NCBI GenBank assembly: GCA_029248665.1 | Contig: JAQWIW010000034.1 | Coordinates: 43,501 to 107,500, forward strand | Length of the DNA: 64,000 nucleotides | Reading direction: 5' to 3' | From: Opitutia bacterium | Lineage (GTDB): Bacteria; Verrucomicrobiota; Verrucomicrobiia; Opitutales; Coraliomargaritaceae | Shown: piece after piece, positions 47,787 through 56,714 of the stretch | Position numbering within the stretch: the first letter of the stretch is position 1 | Layout: each line of letters begins with the position of its first letter | Program-made: the position numbers and the translations under genes | Notes under the pieces: model-generated | Seen by the model: the letters and a program-made list of their open reading frames with translations, nothing else | The model's database searches: none | Told to the model about the DNA's origin: nothing

Positions 47787-48790
47787 TATTTTTTCTGAAT
47801 CCATAATTCAAAAGTATACTTTAAATCTTTAAAATTCGAATCAATTTTTGAATGACATTCACCAAAACGTGTTTCGAAATCTGGGAAGTGAGTATCTCCT
47901 TCGTAGACGCGATTTATTCGTGTTAGGTGAATTACGTCTGATATTTCTAAACTACTTTCATAGATAGATTCCCCTCCACAAATCCATATCGTCTTACCTG
48001 AAGCCTCAGCTATACGCAAAGCATCTTCTAGATTTGAAGCATATTTTACGGCATCATGACTGAACTTTGGAGCTTGATGGCTCAAAACGATATAGCTTCG
48101 TGAATTATCCCAATCTGGTTCCTTAATCATTTCTTGGAAACTCAAACGCCCCATAATTAAGATTCCATTTCTTGTTTTCCTTAAAAAGATTTTCCAATCT
48201 TCTTCAATTGACCAAGGCAGGACACCATTTTTCCCAATAACACCATTTTTTGCTACTGCTACAATCTGATTAATCTTACCCAAAGGCCAAAGTCGATTTT
48301 CCAACTCATTTAGACCTGATGTATCAAGGGCTTTCAAAAAATTAACCGCTTGATCTTCATGAGAAGCATTCTTAATCAGCAAACTGGGATTAATTGTACA
48401 CAAAGGCTTTAGTACAAAATCACGCTTTAAAATATTCGGATGGGGAATCGACAGTTTCTCTTCTGATAAAAAAACTCCCTCATACCATAAAATATCCAAA
48501 TCAATAATACGATTTGTCCAAGAATCCGTTTTAATTCGGCCCATCTTTTGCTCAACTGCTTGGCAAGATTTCAATAATTCTAATGGGCTCAAGTCTGTAA
48601 AACCTTCAATCACTGCATTGTAAAAATCATGCCCATCCGAAATTCCAATTGCTCTATTTTCATAAATCGCACTACTTTGTGTTACAACTAATGCGTTCAT
48701 TTTTTCTAACAAAAAAATGGCTTCCTTCAAATGGCTTAAACGATCTCCCATATTTGACCCTAGGCCAATATAGACAGATTTTAACGGCAT
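47786..48790 (-). CDS. folK-folA: Bifunctional HPPK-DHFR (folK-folA fusion)
   Basis: A 334-residue fusion. Residues 5-140 are hydroxymethyldihydropteridine pyrophosphokinase: YIGLGSNMGDR, NRIIDLDILWY (93-103) and HPNILKRDFVLKPL. Residues about 174-334 are dihydrofolate reductase: IVAVAKNGVIGKNGVLPWSI, MGRLSFQEM, and IWICGGESIYESSL. The two domains are joined by about 30 residues. It would perform an early (HPPK) and the final (DHFR) step of tetrahydrofolate synthesis. It overlaps folB by 10 bp. Confidence 0.92.
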   Translation of the reverse strand: MPLKSVYIGLGSNMGDRLSHLKEAIFLLEKMNALVVTQSSAIYENRAIGISDGHDFYNAVIEGFTDLSPLELLKSCQAVEQKMGRIKTDSWTNRIIDLDILWYEGVFLSEEKLSIPHPNILKRDFVLKPLCTINPSLLIKNASHEDQAVNFLKALDTSGLNELENRLWPLGKINQIVAVAKNGVIGKNGVLPWSIEEDWKIFLRKTRNGILIMGRLSFQEMIKEPDWDNSRSYIVLSHQAPKFSHDAVKYASNLEDALRIAEASGKTIWICGGESIYESSLEISDVIHLTRINRVYEGDTHFPDFETRFGECHSKIDSNFKDLKYTFELWIQKK

Positions 48791-49146
48791 AGAGTAACCT
48801 CCGCGGCAAAATACTCACAGATACAATCCACAGGAACTGAAGGTTTTTTAACCATAACTGTAGCATTTTCAATCGCTGGGAATTCCTCTAATAAACTCGA
48901 AGCGATCGCATTCGCACAAGCTTCGATTAAATTGAATCGTTTATTTTCAAAAATAGACTGCACCACAGAATAAATCGCTACGTAATTCACTGTATTTTCA
49001 GCATTATCCTTTTCGTAGGCAGCTTGGTCATTTAATTCAACAAGCACATCAATTTTAAAACGCTGTCCTAATTTCGCTTCTTCTTCGGCCAATCCATGCC
49101 GAGCAAAAAATGCTAAATCTTTTAATATAATCTTAGTTTTTTTCAT
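48781..49146 (-). CDS. folB: Dihydroneopterin aldolase
   Basis: Converts dihydroneopterin to hydroxymethyldihydropterin and glycolaldehyde. A 121-residue protein with LKDLAFFARHGLAEEEAKLG (catalytic Glu region), NTVNYVAIYSVVQSIFE and the Lys of VMVKKPSVP. It overlaps folP by 14 bp upstream and folK-folA by 10 bp downstream, so translation is probably coupled. Confidence 0.95.
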   Translation of the reverse strand: MKKTKIILKDLAFFARHGLAEEEAKLGQRFKIDVLVELNDQAAYEKDNAENTVNYVAIYSVVQSIFENKRFNLIEACANAIASSLLEEFPAIENATVMVKKPSVPVDCICEYFAAEVTLCR

Positions 49147-49981
49147 AGTGAGTACAGTGATTAATTACCTTTGCGCATTGGTTATTTTCTAAAACATCAT
49201 GAACTCGAACAAAGTCAACATTGTGAATCGCTGCCAAAGCAGTCGTTGCTAAAGTTCCTGAAAGCCTATCCTTTGGATCTTCAAGGTTCAGCAACTTAGC
49301 AATCATTGATTTTCTAGATGCACCTAACAAAAGTGGCTTATTCAGTACATTAAAGGCGTCCAAATTTCGCATAATCTCCCAATTATCTTCATATGATTTG
49401 CCGAAGCCTAATCCAGGGTCAAAGCAAATACTTTCAGGGCTAACCCCTGCTTTCTGAACGATATCAAGCGAATGCTTTAAAAATCTTTTTACATCCTGAA
49501 TTAATTGCCCTTCTTCATTCACTTTGTGCTCATTATTGTGCATTAAAATACATGCCGCATCATACTTTGCGATTATCGAGGCCATTACAGGATCGCCTTG
49601 CGCGCCCCAAATATCATTAATGATATCTGCTCCAGCTTTTAAAGATGCCTCAGCAACTTCAGACTTAGACGTGTCCACTGAAATCAAACAATCCGTCTCT
49701 TCACGAATTTTTTCGATAAATGGAAGCACGCGCTTTATCTCTTCTTCTACAGAAATCGGAACGTGACCTGGTCGAGTTGATTCGCCACCAATATCTATTA
49801 TCGATGCTCCTTCCGAAACCATTTTGTGGAAATGCTCTATAGCCTGATTTAAATCAAAATATTGCCCGCCATCAGAAAAAGAGTCAGGTGTAAGATTCAA
49901 AATGCCCACCATATGCGTTTGTCTCCCTAAAGGTAAACACTTCCGCTTCGTTCGAAATACTCTTTCTATTCCACTATTCAT
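49133..49981 (-). CDS. folP: Dihydropteroate synthase
   Basis: Joins p-aminobenzoate to the pterin pyrophosphate; the sulfonamide target. The 282-residue protein has VGILNLTPDSFSDGG, the IDIGGESTRPG loop, SVDTSKSEVAE, ADIINDIWGA, FDPGLGFGKSYEDNW and LLGASRKSMI. The early part of the chain carries about 20 basic residues before the barrel. It begins 2 bp after the pabC stop. Confidence 0.97.
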   Translation of the reverse strand: MNSGIERVFRTKRKCLPLGRQTHMVGILNLTPDSFSDGGQYFDLNQAIEHFHKMVSEGASIIDIGGESTRPGHVPISVEEEIKRVLPFIEKIREETDCLISVDTSKSEVAEASLKAGADIINDIWGAQGDPVMASIIAKYDAACILMHNNEHKVNEEGQLIQDVKRFLKHSLDIVQKAGVSPESICFDPGLGFGKSYEDNWEIMRNLDAFNVLNKPLLLGASRKSMIAKLLNLEDPKDRLSGTLATTALAAIHNVDFVRVHDVLENNQCAKVINHCTHYEKN

Positions 49982-49983
49982 AA

Positions 49984-50808
49984 CTAAAGTAAATTTATAG
50001 ACTCTGATATAGCAATTGTTTTCAAAATAGCCTCTGCTTCATTTATTTTTTCACGTGAGCTCTTAGAAAAAGAAAGGACTGACTCATCAGAAAAACCCAC
50101 AATTTCAAGTATTGGCAAAATCCCTACAATCGAATTTGTCACAAAACATCCATCCATTAATCGTAAATCTTCCATCAATAAGCGCTTTGTTTCTATTGGT
50201 ACAAATTCTAATAAAACATCTCTAATCACGCCGGGGAACAAGCCACTCTCAGTAGGAGTCGTGATAATCTGCTCACCTTTCACAAAAAAACAATTCCCTA
50301 CGCTAGTTTCACATATCTCACTCTTTGTATTCACTCTAAGATAATCCGTATAATCGGCAGCTTTGGCTTCTTTTAAAAGCGATATATTTTCAAAATAATT
50401 ATGTGTCTTATGCCCAACATGAACTGCATTTTCATTTATTGGATGAGTCCAGTTTAAACACAGCTTGCTCGATGTGTCAGAGCCCAAACGTTCTCTTGAA
50501 TAAACATATAAAACTGGCCCTGCTTCCAAAACTATTAGAGATAATTTTAGCACCAAATCTTTTTGCCCAAGGCTAAGATAATATTCCTTAATTGCTTCAA
50601 GACTGGCAGATTCATCTGCAGGCGATAGATCATGCGAAAATAATTGTAAAGCCGATGACCTCAAACGACCCCAATGCCGAGACCAAAATTGCAATTGCCC
50701 TTCGGTAATTTGAATAGTTTCAAAAATCCCCATACCATAACCAAATGCAGATTCTCTAGGGTCTAGAGATAATTGATCCCCAGGATATATTTTTTCTATT
50801 CGTATCAT
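49984..50808 (-). CDS. pabC: Class IV aminotransferase, probable 4-amino-4-deoxychorismate lyase
   Basis: A 274-residue PLP enzyme of fold type IV. FGYGMGIFETI at the start, LRVNTKSEICETSVGNCFFV around the substrate loop and GLFPGVIRDVLLEF are class IV signatures. The PLP lysine is harder to place by eye (SLLKEAKAADY is in the expected window). Position between pabB and folP, with a 4 bp overlap to pabB, supports lyase function for p-aminobenzoate rather than branched-chain aminotransferase. Confidence 0.88.
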   Translation of the reverse strand: MIRIEKIYPGDQLSLDPRESAFGYGMGIFETIQITEGQLQFWSRHWGRLRSSALQLFSHDLSPADESASLEAIKEYYLSLGQKDLVLKLSLIVLEAGPVLYVYSRERLGSDTSSKLCLNWTHPINENAVHVGHKTHNYFENISLLKEAKAADYTDYLRVNTKSEICETSVGNCFFVKGEQIITTPTESGLFPGVIRDVLLEFVPIETKRLLMEDLRLMDGCFVTNSIVGILPILEIVGFSDESVLSFSKSSREKINEAEAILKTIAISESINLL

Positions 50809-52124
50809 AACCCTTTTAATGTTGATTCTATGGCTGAGCCTTTTGCAGCAGTTTCCATATATTCAGCTTCCGCATCGGAATCCCATACGATTCCACTACC
50901 CACATTATAATAAATACGACCCTTGGTATATTGTAATGAGCGAATAGATATATTAAACTCAGCATCTTGATTAAAGCCAATATAACCAAAGGAACCGCAG
51001 TAAAGTCCACGACGATTTTTTTCTAACTTTTCTATAATCTCCATTGCTTTTATTTTAGGGGCCCCGGTTATCGAACCTCCAGGGAACATCGAATGAATTG
51101 CATCAAAAATATCATACTCAGGAGATAGCTTTGCTTTCACTTCTGCCGTAGCATGCATTACACTCTTATAATACTCTAAATTATAATCAGTATTTGCGTT
51201 CACACTACCAAACTCAGCAACCTTCCCTAAATCATTACGCTCAAGATCAATGATCATAAGTAGCTCAGCACGATCTTTTTCCGATAGCTCTAAATCTTTA
51301 GCAAATAAACGATCTTCTTCTGCTGTTTTGCCTCTAGGTCGTGTTCCCTTAATGGGCCGTGTTACCAAATTATTTTTACTTTTTTTCAAAAATTGCTCAG
51401 GGGAAGTTGAAATCAATTGAACTTCTTCACCATTGAAAAAACCACTATAGGGTGCTGGATTTCCTTTTCTCAAAGCTTGGTATAAATCGACCAAAGCTCC
51501 ATCGAATAAACCATCTCTCCTTCGAGATAAATTCACTTGGTACACTTCACCTAAAGCAATATGAGATTTGATCCGCTCTACTGATGCTTGAAATTCTTCT
51601 TGGGAAGTATCCCATTGCCAGTCACTAAACGAAAATTTTCGATCCTCTTTAAGCCTAGCCTTCGCTATGCCTGACTCAATTACTGAATTCAAACGAACAA
51701 AAGTATCTGCGGCTGATTCTCGCACCTCTGAAGCTATAAGGAAAACCTCTCCTGAGACTTTATTCTTAGCAACAATCCCGTCATATAAGCCAAAGCAATA
51801 ATTTGGTATCGCTAAATCATTGGTAGAAACAATTGGTATCTTTTCCAAACAACGTCCGTAATCATAACTGATAAAGCCGACAGCACCACCAAGAAAAGGT
51901 ATTTCCGAATAAGTATTATTCAGGTAAGGGTTCATCAACTTTCGAAGTTCCGAGAGATCATCACCACCCTTTATACATTCAAAAGGATCAGAACCGTAAA
52001 AGCTCCACTCACCTAGATTATCCACTATTTGTGTACTGTCTAAAGCAAACCCTAATTTTTCACCACAAAATATATCCACTAGCTCTCGGCTCAATAAAGC
52101 ATTTGAATACGGTTGAATTTGCAT
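50805..52124 (-). CDS. pabB: Aminodeoxychorismate synthase component I
   Basis: Converts chorismate to aminodeoxychorismate with glutamine-derived ammonia. The 439-residue protein has GAVGFISYDYGR in the N-terminal domain, then IALGEVYQVNLSRR, YSGFFNGEEVQLISTSPEQF, RPIKGTRPRG, AELLMIIDLERNDLG, MFPGGSITGAPKIKAM and YCGSFGYI. PabB rather than TrpE is supported by the neighbouring folate genes. The glutaminase pabA is not in the window. Confidence 0.93.
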   Translation of the reverse strand: MQIQPYSNALLSRELVDIFCGEKLGFALDSTQIVDNLGEWSFYGSDPFECIKGGDDLSELRKLMNPYLNNTYSEIPFLGGAVGFISYDYGRCLEKIPIVSTNDLAIPNYCFGLYDGIVAKNKVSGEVFLIASEVRESAADTFVRLNSVIESGIAKARLKEDRKFSFSDWQWDTSQEEFQASVERIKSHIALGEVYQVNLSRRRDGLFDGALVDLYQALRKGNPAPYSGFFNGEEVQLISTSPEQFLKKSKNNLVTRPIKGTRPRGKTAEEDRLFAKDLELSEKDRAELLMIIDLERNDLGKVAEFGSVNANTDYNLEYYKSVMHATAEVKAKLSPEYDIFDAIHSMFPGGSITGAPKIKAMEIIEKLEKNRRGLYCGSFGYIGFNQDAEFNISIRSLQYTKGRIYYNVGSGIVWDSDAEAEYMETAAKGSAIESTLKGL

Positions 52125-52134
52125 CGGATTATAA

Positions 52135-53280
52135 TTACTGACGAGCCGCCTTTGAAAAAAGCCAGATACCTAGAAGCTGAAAAAGAATATTGGGAATCCA
52201 AATAAGTAAATCTGAACGTATCCCTATCACACCATCAAACCAGGACATGCAGACAGTGAGAAAATGGTATAGCAACGCGATTAATAGAGCGATTAAAACA
52301 TTAACCAAAGACTCTTTACGACCCACTCGAATAGCTAAAGGAATTGCAACTATTGACAAAGCAAAGACTGAATAAGCCTGTGATAAATTTTCATGGATGT
52401 ATAATTGCAAATGTCTTCGTTGTTCTGAGATCATGCCATCCAAATTGTCTTCCTTATCCTTCAAAGAATTCCTCTCATCCATTAGTTGAGCCAAAGTCAT
52501 GTCTTTATATCGAATAGGCGCAGCCGATAAGTCTTCAAATAATGTATCTAAAGGCAAGAGAATCGGAAGTGATTCAAAGTATAAAATTTTTGGGCTGCTA
52601 GAACTGATACTACTTGTGTCGAGAGTTGTCCTTCGCTCAATACTTCCATTCTCTAAATTAAGCATCAGCGCTCTTTTATTTTCTTCGTAATTCAGTTCCC
52701 CTTTTTTTGCCCTCAAGAAAAGCTCTACTTCGTTCGCTTCATTCAATTCCCATATCCAAAAATCTTTCAATTTCTTTCCCTCACGATCATTCACATAAAT
52801 AACATAACCAGGGAAGTCCTTTACAAAAGAATTTTCTTGGATGAATCCTAAAGGATTATCTGCAAGAGATTGAGCAATTAAAGATCGATATGCTAAAGAT
52901 GATTTCGGCCCATAGTGCAGGCTAAAGGCCGCACTGATTAACATTCCTAGAAATGCGATAAAGAAAACAGAAGATGAAATTTGATATAAACTAAATCCTG
53001 ATGCCTTCATCGCAGTGATCTCTTCATCTGCACACAGTCGACCTAAGCCAATCAAAATTCCTGACAATACTGCAAACGGTATCGCAAAAATAGCTAAATG
53101 AGGTATAAGTAATGCTATTAATTGAAGAAATAACTTAAAGCCTAGCTTGCCACTGGTAAGTAATTCTGACAAATCTCGAATTGTTTCTCCCATCAATAAA
53201 ACGAACAGGAAAAAACAAAAAGAAATACCTATTGAGATTAATAATTCCTTAAATATATAACGATGTAGTAAATTAATCAT
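52135..53280 (-). CDS. LptF/LptG (YjgP/YjgQ) family permease
   Basis: A 381-residue inner-membrane protein with six helices: three near the N-terminus, a periplasmic jellyroll-like domain from about residue 120 to 280 and three at the C-terminus. The loop LCADEEITAMKASGFSLYQI is the conserved coupling segment of LptF/G. These proteins extract lipopolysaccharide from the inner membrane with LptB. Which of F or G cannot be told. It lies 10 bp ahead of pabB and diverges from pyrE. Confidence 0.92.
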   Translation of the reverse strand: MINLLHRYIFKELLISIGISFCFFLFVLLMGETIRDLSELLTSGKLGFKLFLQLIALLIPHLAIFAIPFAVLSGILIGLGRLCADEEITAMKASGFSLYQISSSVFFIAFLGMLISAAFSLHYGPKSSLAYRSLIAQSLADNPLGFIQENSFVKDFPGYVIYVNDREGKKLKDFWIWELNEANEVELFLRAKKGELNYEENKRALMLNLENGSIERRTTLDTSSISSSSPKILYFESLPILLPLDTLFEDLSAAPIRYKDMTLAQLMDERNSLKDKEDNLDGMISEQRRHLQLYIHENLSQAYSVFALSIVAIPLAIRVGRKESLVNVLIALLIALLYHFLTVCMSWFDGVIGIRSDLLIWIPNILFQLLGIWLFSKAARQ

Positions 53281-53305
53281 ATGGATTTCTTTTTCAAAGT
53301 AATCA

Positions 53306-53333
53306 TTGATAATACGAGATTATCCACTAGTAA
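53306..53333 (+). promoter_or_regulatory. Candidate pyrE promoter
   Basis: TTGATA (53306-53311) and TAGTAA (53328-53333) are separated by 16 bp in the divergent lptF/G-pyrE gap. The match is moderate. Confidence 0.35.
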
Positions 53334-53372
53334 AGTTAACATAATCCAATCAACAACCATAAAGAACAAAAT

Positions 53373-53942
53373 ATGTCTAAAACAGAACAAGAAATTATCC
53401 AAATATTCAAGGATAGCGGTGCATTATTAGAAGGACACTTTGTTCTCAGATCAGGACTTCATAGCGGACATTTCTTTCAATGTGCCCAAGTCTGCCAATA
53501 TTTAGACAAAGTGACACGCTTAGTCGAAATTCTTGTTGAACAATTGAAGGATTACGAAGTGACAACAGTTGTAGGCAATGCTATGGGTGGCTTAGTCATT
53601 GGCCAAGAGGTCGCCAGACAACTCAATAAACGATACATTTTTTTAGAAAAGGTAAATGATGCACTCAAATTAAGACGGAATTTTAAATTTTCGCCTGACG
53701 AAAAAGTCTTAATTATTGAAGATGTAATCACCAAAGGAGGAAGAGTCTATGAAGCTATTGATGAAATAAAGTCACATGGAGGAAATCCAGTAGCTGTTGG
53801 AGTTATTGTCGATAGGAGTTCCGGAAAAACACATTTTGAAATTCCTCACCATAGCCTTGCTGAACTCAATTTTCCGACATACGAAGCCGATAAATTACCT
53901 GAAGAACTTAAAAATATCCCCACTTCCAAGCCTGGAAGTTAA
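53373..53942 (+). CDS. pyrE: Orotate phosphoribosyltransferase
   Basis: Adds PRPP ribose phosphate to orotate in UMP synthesis. The 189-residue protein shows HFVLRSGLHSGHFFQCAQVC, VVGNAMGGLVIGQEVAR and the PRPP-binding loop VLIIEDVITKGGRVYEAI. It starts a plus-strand unit that continues into surface-glycan genes. Other pyr genes are absent. Confidence 0.95.
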   Translation: MSKTEQEIIQIFKDSGALLEGHFVLRSGLHSGHFFQCAQVCQYLDKVTRLVEILVEQLKDYEVTTVVGNAMGGLVIGQEVARQLNKRYIFLEKVNDALKLRRNFKFSPDEKVLIIEDVITKGGRVYEAIDEIKSHGGNPVAVGVIVDRSSGKTHFEIPHHSLAELNFPTYEADKLPEELKNIPTSKPGS

Positions 53943-53972
53943 ATACCTGATATATCAATAGATTAATCCGAG

Positions 53973-54422
53973 ATGATTAAATTATTTAACAGATTTAAAA
54001 ATAGCCCAAGTTCCATAGCCGTTTTTTTTCGATTTGCTGGAGTAGGATTATGTATTTCAATTATTGATATCACCCTCTTATACTTCCTCAAAGAAATAGA
54101 TCTTTTTAATCTCTTTTTTAATCGCTCTATTTCACTATCTGCATCTATTCTGTTTGGCTACTTCCTAAATCGCTACTTCACTTTCCACCATATAGAGATT
54201 GGACGAGCTCTCTGGGATTCAATCATTCGACATTTTAGTGTGCATGCTGTTGGTGGCATAATAAATATGCTGATCTTCCTAATCAGTCTATCCCTCCTTA
54301 AGAAAATATTTTTCGAAGGCATCTTATTTGAACTGATTTTAGCTGTTGCAGTAATCTTTGGTGGAATAACTGGTTTAACTTTCAACTTTTTCTTTTCAAA
54401 GAAAATTGTTTTTGATAATTAA
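53973..54422 (+). CDS. GtrA-family membrane protein
   Basis: A 149-residue protein with four membrane helices. FFRFAGVGLCISIIDITLLY at the start and FGYFLNRYFTFHH in the loop match GtrA, a presumed flippase for undecaprenyl-phosphate sugars. The C-terminal helix ends with FNFFFSKKIVF. It lies 6 bp ahead of the sulfotransferase. Confidence 0.88.
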   Translation: MIKLFNRFKNSPSSIAVFFRFAGVGLCISIIDITLLYFLKEIDLFNLFFNRSISLSASILFGYFLNRYFTFHHIEIGRALWDSIIRHFSVHAVGGIINMLIFLISLSLLKKIFFEGILFELILAVAVIFGGITGLTFNFFFSKKIVFDN

Positions 54423-54428
54423 TGTTCA

Positions 54429-55571
54429 ATGTATAGACTTTTTTTCAATGGCTTAAAACTCTACTTCACTGCGTATTTTAATGCATTTAAATTTAATAAG
54501 AAAAGGGAAAATCCATTCAGTTTTAAACGAGTTCTTTTTCTCACTTTATTTTTTCCACCCTTTATAGTTCTACAAATCATTCATTATTTAGGTTTCATCT
54601 TAGATGATATTTTTTACTCAAAATATAAAGATCAATCCTGTAACAAAATTCTCTTTATTATAGGCATACCTAGAAGTGGAACTACCTTTATCCATAGAAC
54701 CATTTCAGAATTACAAACAAGTACTACTTTTTCGACTTGGGAAGCAATTTTCGCTCCGGCTATTTGCGAAAAAAAATGCCTAAATTTACTCAATAAAATA
54801 GATACGATAGTCGGCAGACCTATCAACAAGGTACTTAATTTTTTTATTCGGCTATTTGGTGATGATTTCCATAATGTACATTCGGTTACATTAGATGCTC
54901 CCGAAGAAGATTATCTAACGCTTCTACCCATTGGTGCGTGTTTAATTACACTCTTTGCGTTTCCGAACAGTCCTGAGCTTAGGAATTTAACTCATTTTCA
55001 AAGTATGTCTCGTCCCGATAAAACAGCTATCTTAGCATTTTATAAAAAAAACATCCAAAGACATCTTTACGGCAAAAATGAAAGTATTTTATTTCTTTCA
55101 AAAAATGCTGCATTTTGCACCTGGTTACCTGAATTGAAGACTTTATTCCCAAAGGCTAAATTCATTCTTTCTATTCGAGACCCTAAGACGGCTATTCCAT
55201 CTCAATTAAATGCCTTAAAATCAGCTAGAAAACTTTTTGGAACTGACCCCAATGGCACGCTAACAATGGAAATCATTCGACAATCTTTTGAACAAAGCTA
55301 TTCTTCAATTTTAAACTTTCTCAAAAGTACACCTAAAGGAATATGTGCCCTCATACAGCAAGAACAATTAAGAGAAGAACCTGAACGCATCTTAAAAGAA
55401 GCTTTAAATCAAGTAACGGTTACTACCTCAAATCAAGTAGTTATACCCAAAACAAAAAGCACTCATCCCACTAGCAAAAAAAATACTTCCATATTGCAAG
55501 ATCCCATTGACCCAAATTTAACAAATATCTATCAATCAATCACTGACTTAGACTCTACGTTTAATGATTAA
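54429..55571 (+). CDS. Sulfotransferase family protein
   Basis: A 380-residue protein. The 5'-phosphosulfate loop GIPRSGTTFIHR lies near residue 79, and the 3'-phosphate region reads LPELKTLFPKAKFILSIRDP. DAPEEDYLTLLP lies between them. The N-terminus has a hydrophobic stretch (about residues 32-57) that may be a membrane anchor. PAPS-dependent sulfation of a glycan, lipid or other surface acceptor is expected. Its neighbours are GtrA (6 bp) and a glycosyltransferase (25 bp). Confidence 0.85.
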   Translation: MYRLFFNGLKLYFTAYFNAFKFNKKRENPFSFKRVLFLTLFFPPFIVLQIIHYLGFILDDIFYSKYKDQSCNKILFIIGIPRSGTTFIHRTISELQTSTTFSTWEAIFAPAICEKKCLNLLNKIDTIVGRPINKVLNFFIRLFGDDFHNVHSVTLDAPEEDYLTLLPIGACLITLFAFPNSPELRNLTHFQSMSRPDKTAILAFYKKNIQRHLYGKNESILFLSKNAAFCTWLPELKTLFPKAKFILSIRDPKTAIPSQLNALKSARKLFGTDPNGTLTMEIIRQSFEQSYSSILNFLKSTPKGICALIQQEQLREEPERILKEALNQVTVTTSNQVVIPKTKSTHPTSKKNTSILQDPIDPNLTNIYQSITDLDSTFND

Positions 55572-55596
55572 ATAATGCTTTTTTAACTTCTGGTCC

Positions 55597-56694
55597 ATGA
55601 ATACAAGCCACCCAAATAAAACAACAAGTATAGCATTTTTCTCCGATTCATTATCGGAAAGAAATGGCACGGGAGCTTACTATTTTGATTTAATAGAATC
55701 TTTAAAACCTGAAATTCCTAATTGTGAAATATTTCAGCCCTTACGTGATGTTCGATTGAATCTTTTATCCATCCCCATGCCCGGAGATCCTTCACAAAGA
55801 TTGATAACACCCAACCTATTTAGAATTCATCAAGGCTTAAAGAAACTAAAACCTACAATCATTGTTTCAGTTACTCCCGGTCCCTTTGGGCTGGTTGGTT
55901 ATCTCTATGCTAAAAAACATAAGATTAAATTCATAACCGCCTTTCATACTAATTTTGAACAACTGACTAAAATTTATTGGAATCCGTTTAATCGCTTCTT
56001 TGCCAATTTATATTTGAGATCAATAAATAAATTACTTTGCCAAAATAGTTATCACACGCTCATTCATAATTCAGAACTGATTAAAGAAATAGAATCCTTT
56101 GGTAGTAAGAATCATAAAATAATGGGGACACCCTTACCTCAATATTATTTAAAAAAACCACTTTACCCCACCCCAAAATCAATTAAGCAAATTTGTTATG
56201 CCGGCCGTCTTGCTGCGGAAAAAAATATTGATCTTATACTTCAGGCTGCCGCACATTTTTCCCAAATAAAGTTCGTTATCATCGGTGAAGGCCCATTAAG
56301 AAAAAAACTGAGAAAAGAAGCTAGTACCCTTCGGAATGTTCAGTTCATGACATGGCTCAATCGTGAAGAATTAGTGAATATGGTGGATTTATCCAGTGCA
56401 CTACTATTACCATCCAAAATTGAAACCTTCGGCTCTGTCGCTTATGAGGCAATGGCTAGAGGCCGTCCCGTTATTGTTTCAAAAAATGCAGGTATAAATG
56501 AATGGGAGACACTCAGTAAACACATCATACAACTAGAGAATGAAGCTAGTCTCATCGACACCATACAAAAGCTTATTGAGATGAGCGATGAAGAACGTAT
56601 TACGCTTTCAAACAATGCCTATACTGCCGCTCGAGAATTTCACACTAATACCATTCAACAATGGATTGATCTGCTCTCAGAAGACAGTGAATGA
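55597..56694 (+). CDS. Glycosyltransferase, family 4-like
   Basis: A 365-residue GT-B enzyme. The N-terminal half has RNGTGAYYFDLIESL and VSVTPGPFGLVGYLYAKKH, and the C-terminal half has CYAGRLAAEKNID, VIIGEGPLRKKLRK and LPSKIETFGSVAYEAMARGRP with the expected catalytic Glu-rich site. It resembles GDP-mannose-type alpha-mannosyltransferases such as PimB/MgtA, but the donor is not determined by sequence. manC at the left edge could supply GDP-mannose. Confidence 0.88.
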   Translation: MNTSHPNKTTSIAFFSDSLSERNGTGAYYFDLIESLKPEIPNCEIFQPLRDVRLNLLSIPMPGDPSQRLITPNLFRIHQGLKKLKPTIIVSVTPGPFGLVGYLYAKKHKIKFITAFHTNFEQLTKIYWNPFNRFFANLYLRSINKLLCQNSYHTLIHNSELIKEIESFGSKNHKIMGTPLPQYYLKKPLYPTPKSIKQICYAGRLAAEKNIDLILQAAAHFSQIKFVIIGEGPLRKKLRKEASTLRNVQFMTWLNREELVNMVDLSSALLLPSKIETFGSVAYEAMARGRPVIVSKNAGINEWETLSKHIIQLENEASLIDTIQKLIEMSDEERITLSNNAYTAAREFHTNTIQQWIDLLSEDSE

Positions 56695-56714
56695 CTTAAA
56701 CTGAAAGATTAATA

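Noticed and set aside
47514..47804. Selenoprotein (SelW/SelT) possibility
   Set aside because: The motif has two cysteines and no TGA codon in place, so it is a Cys version.
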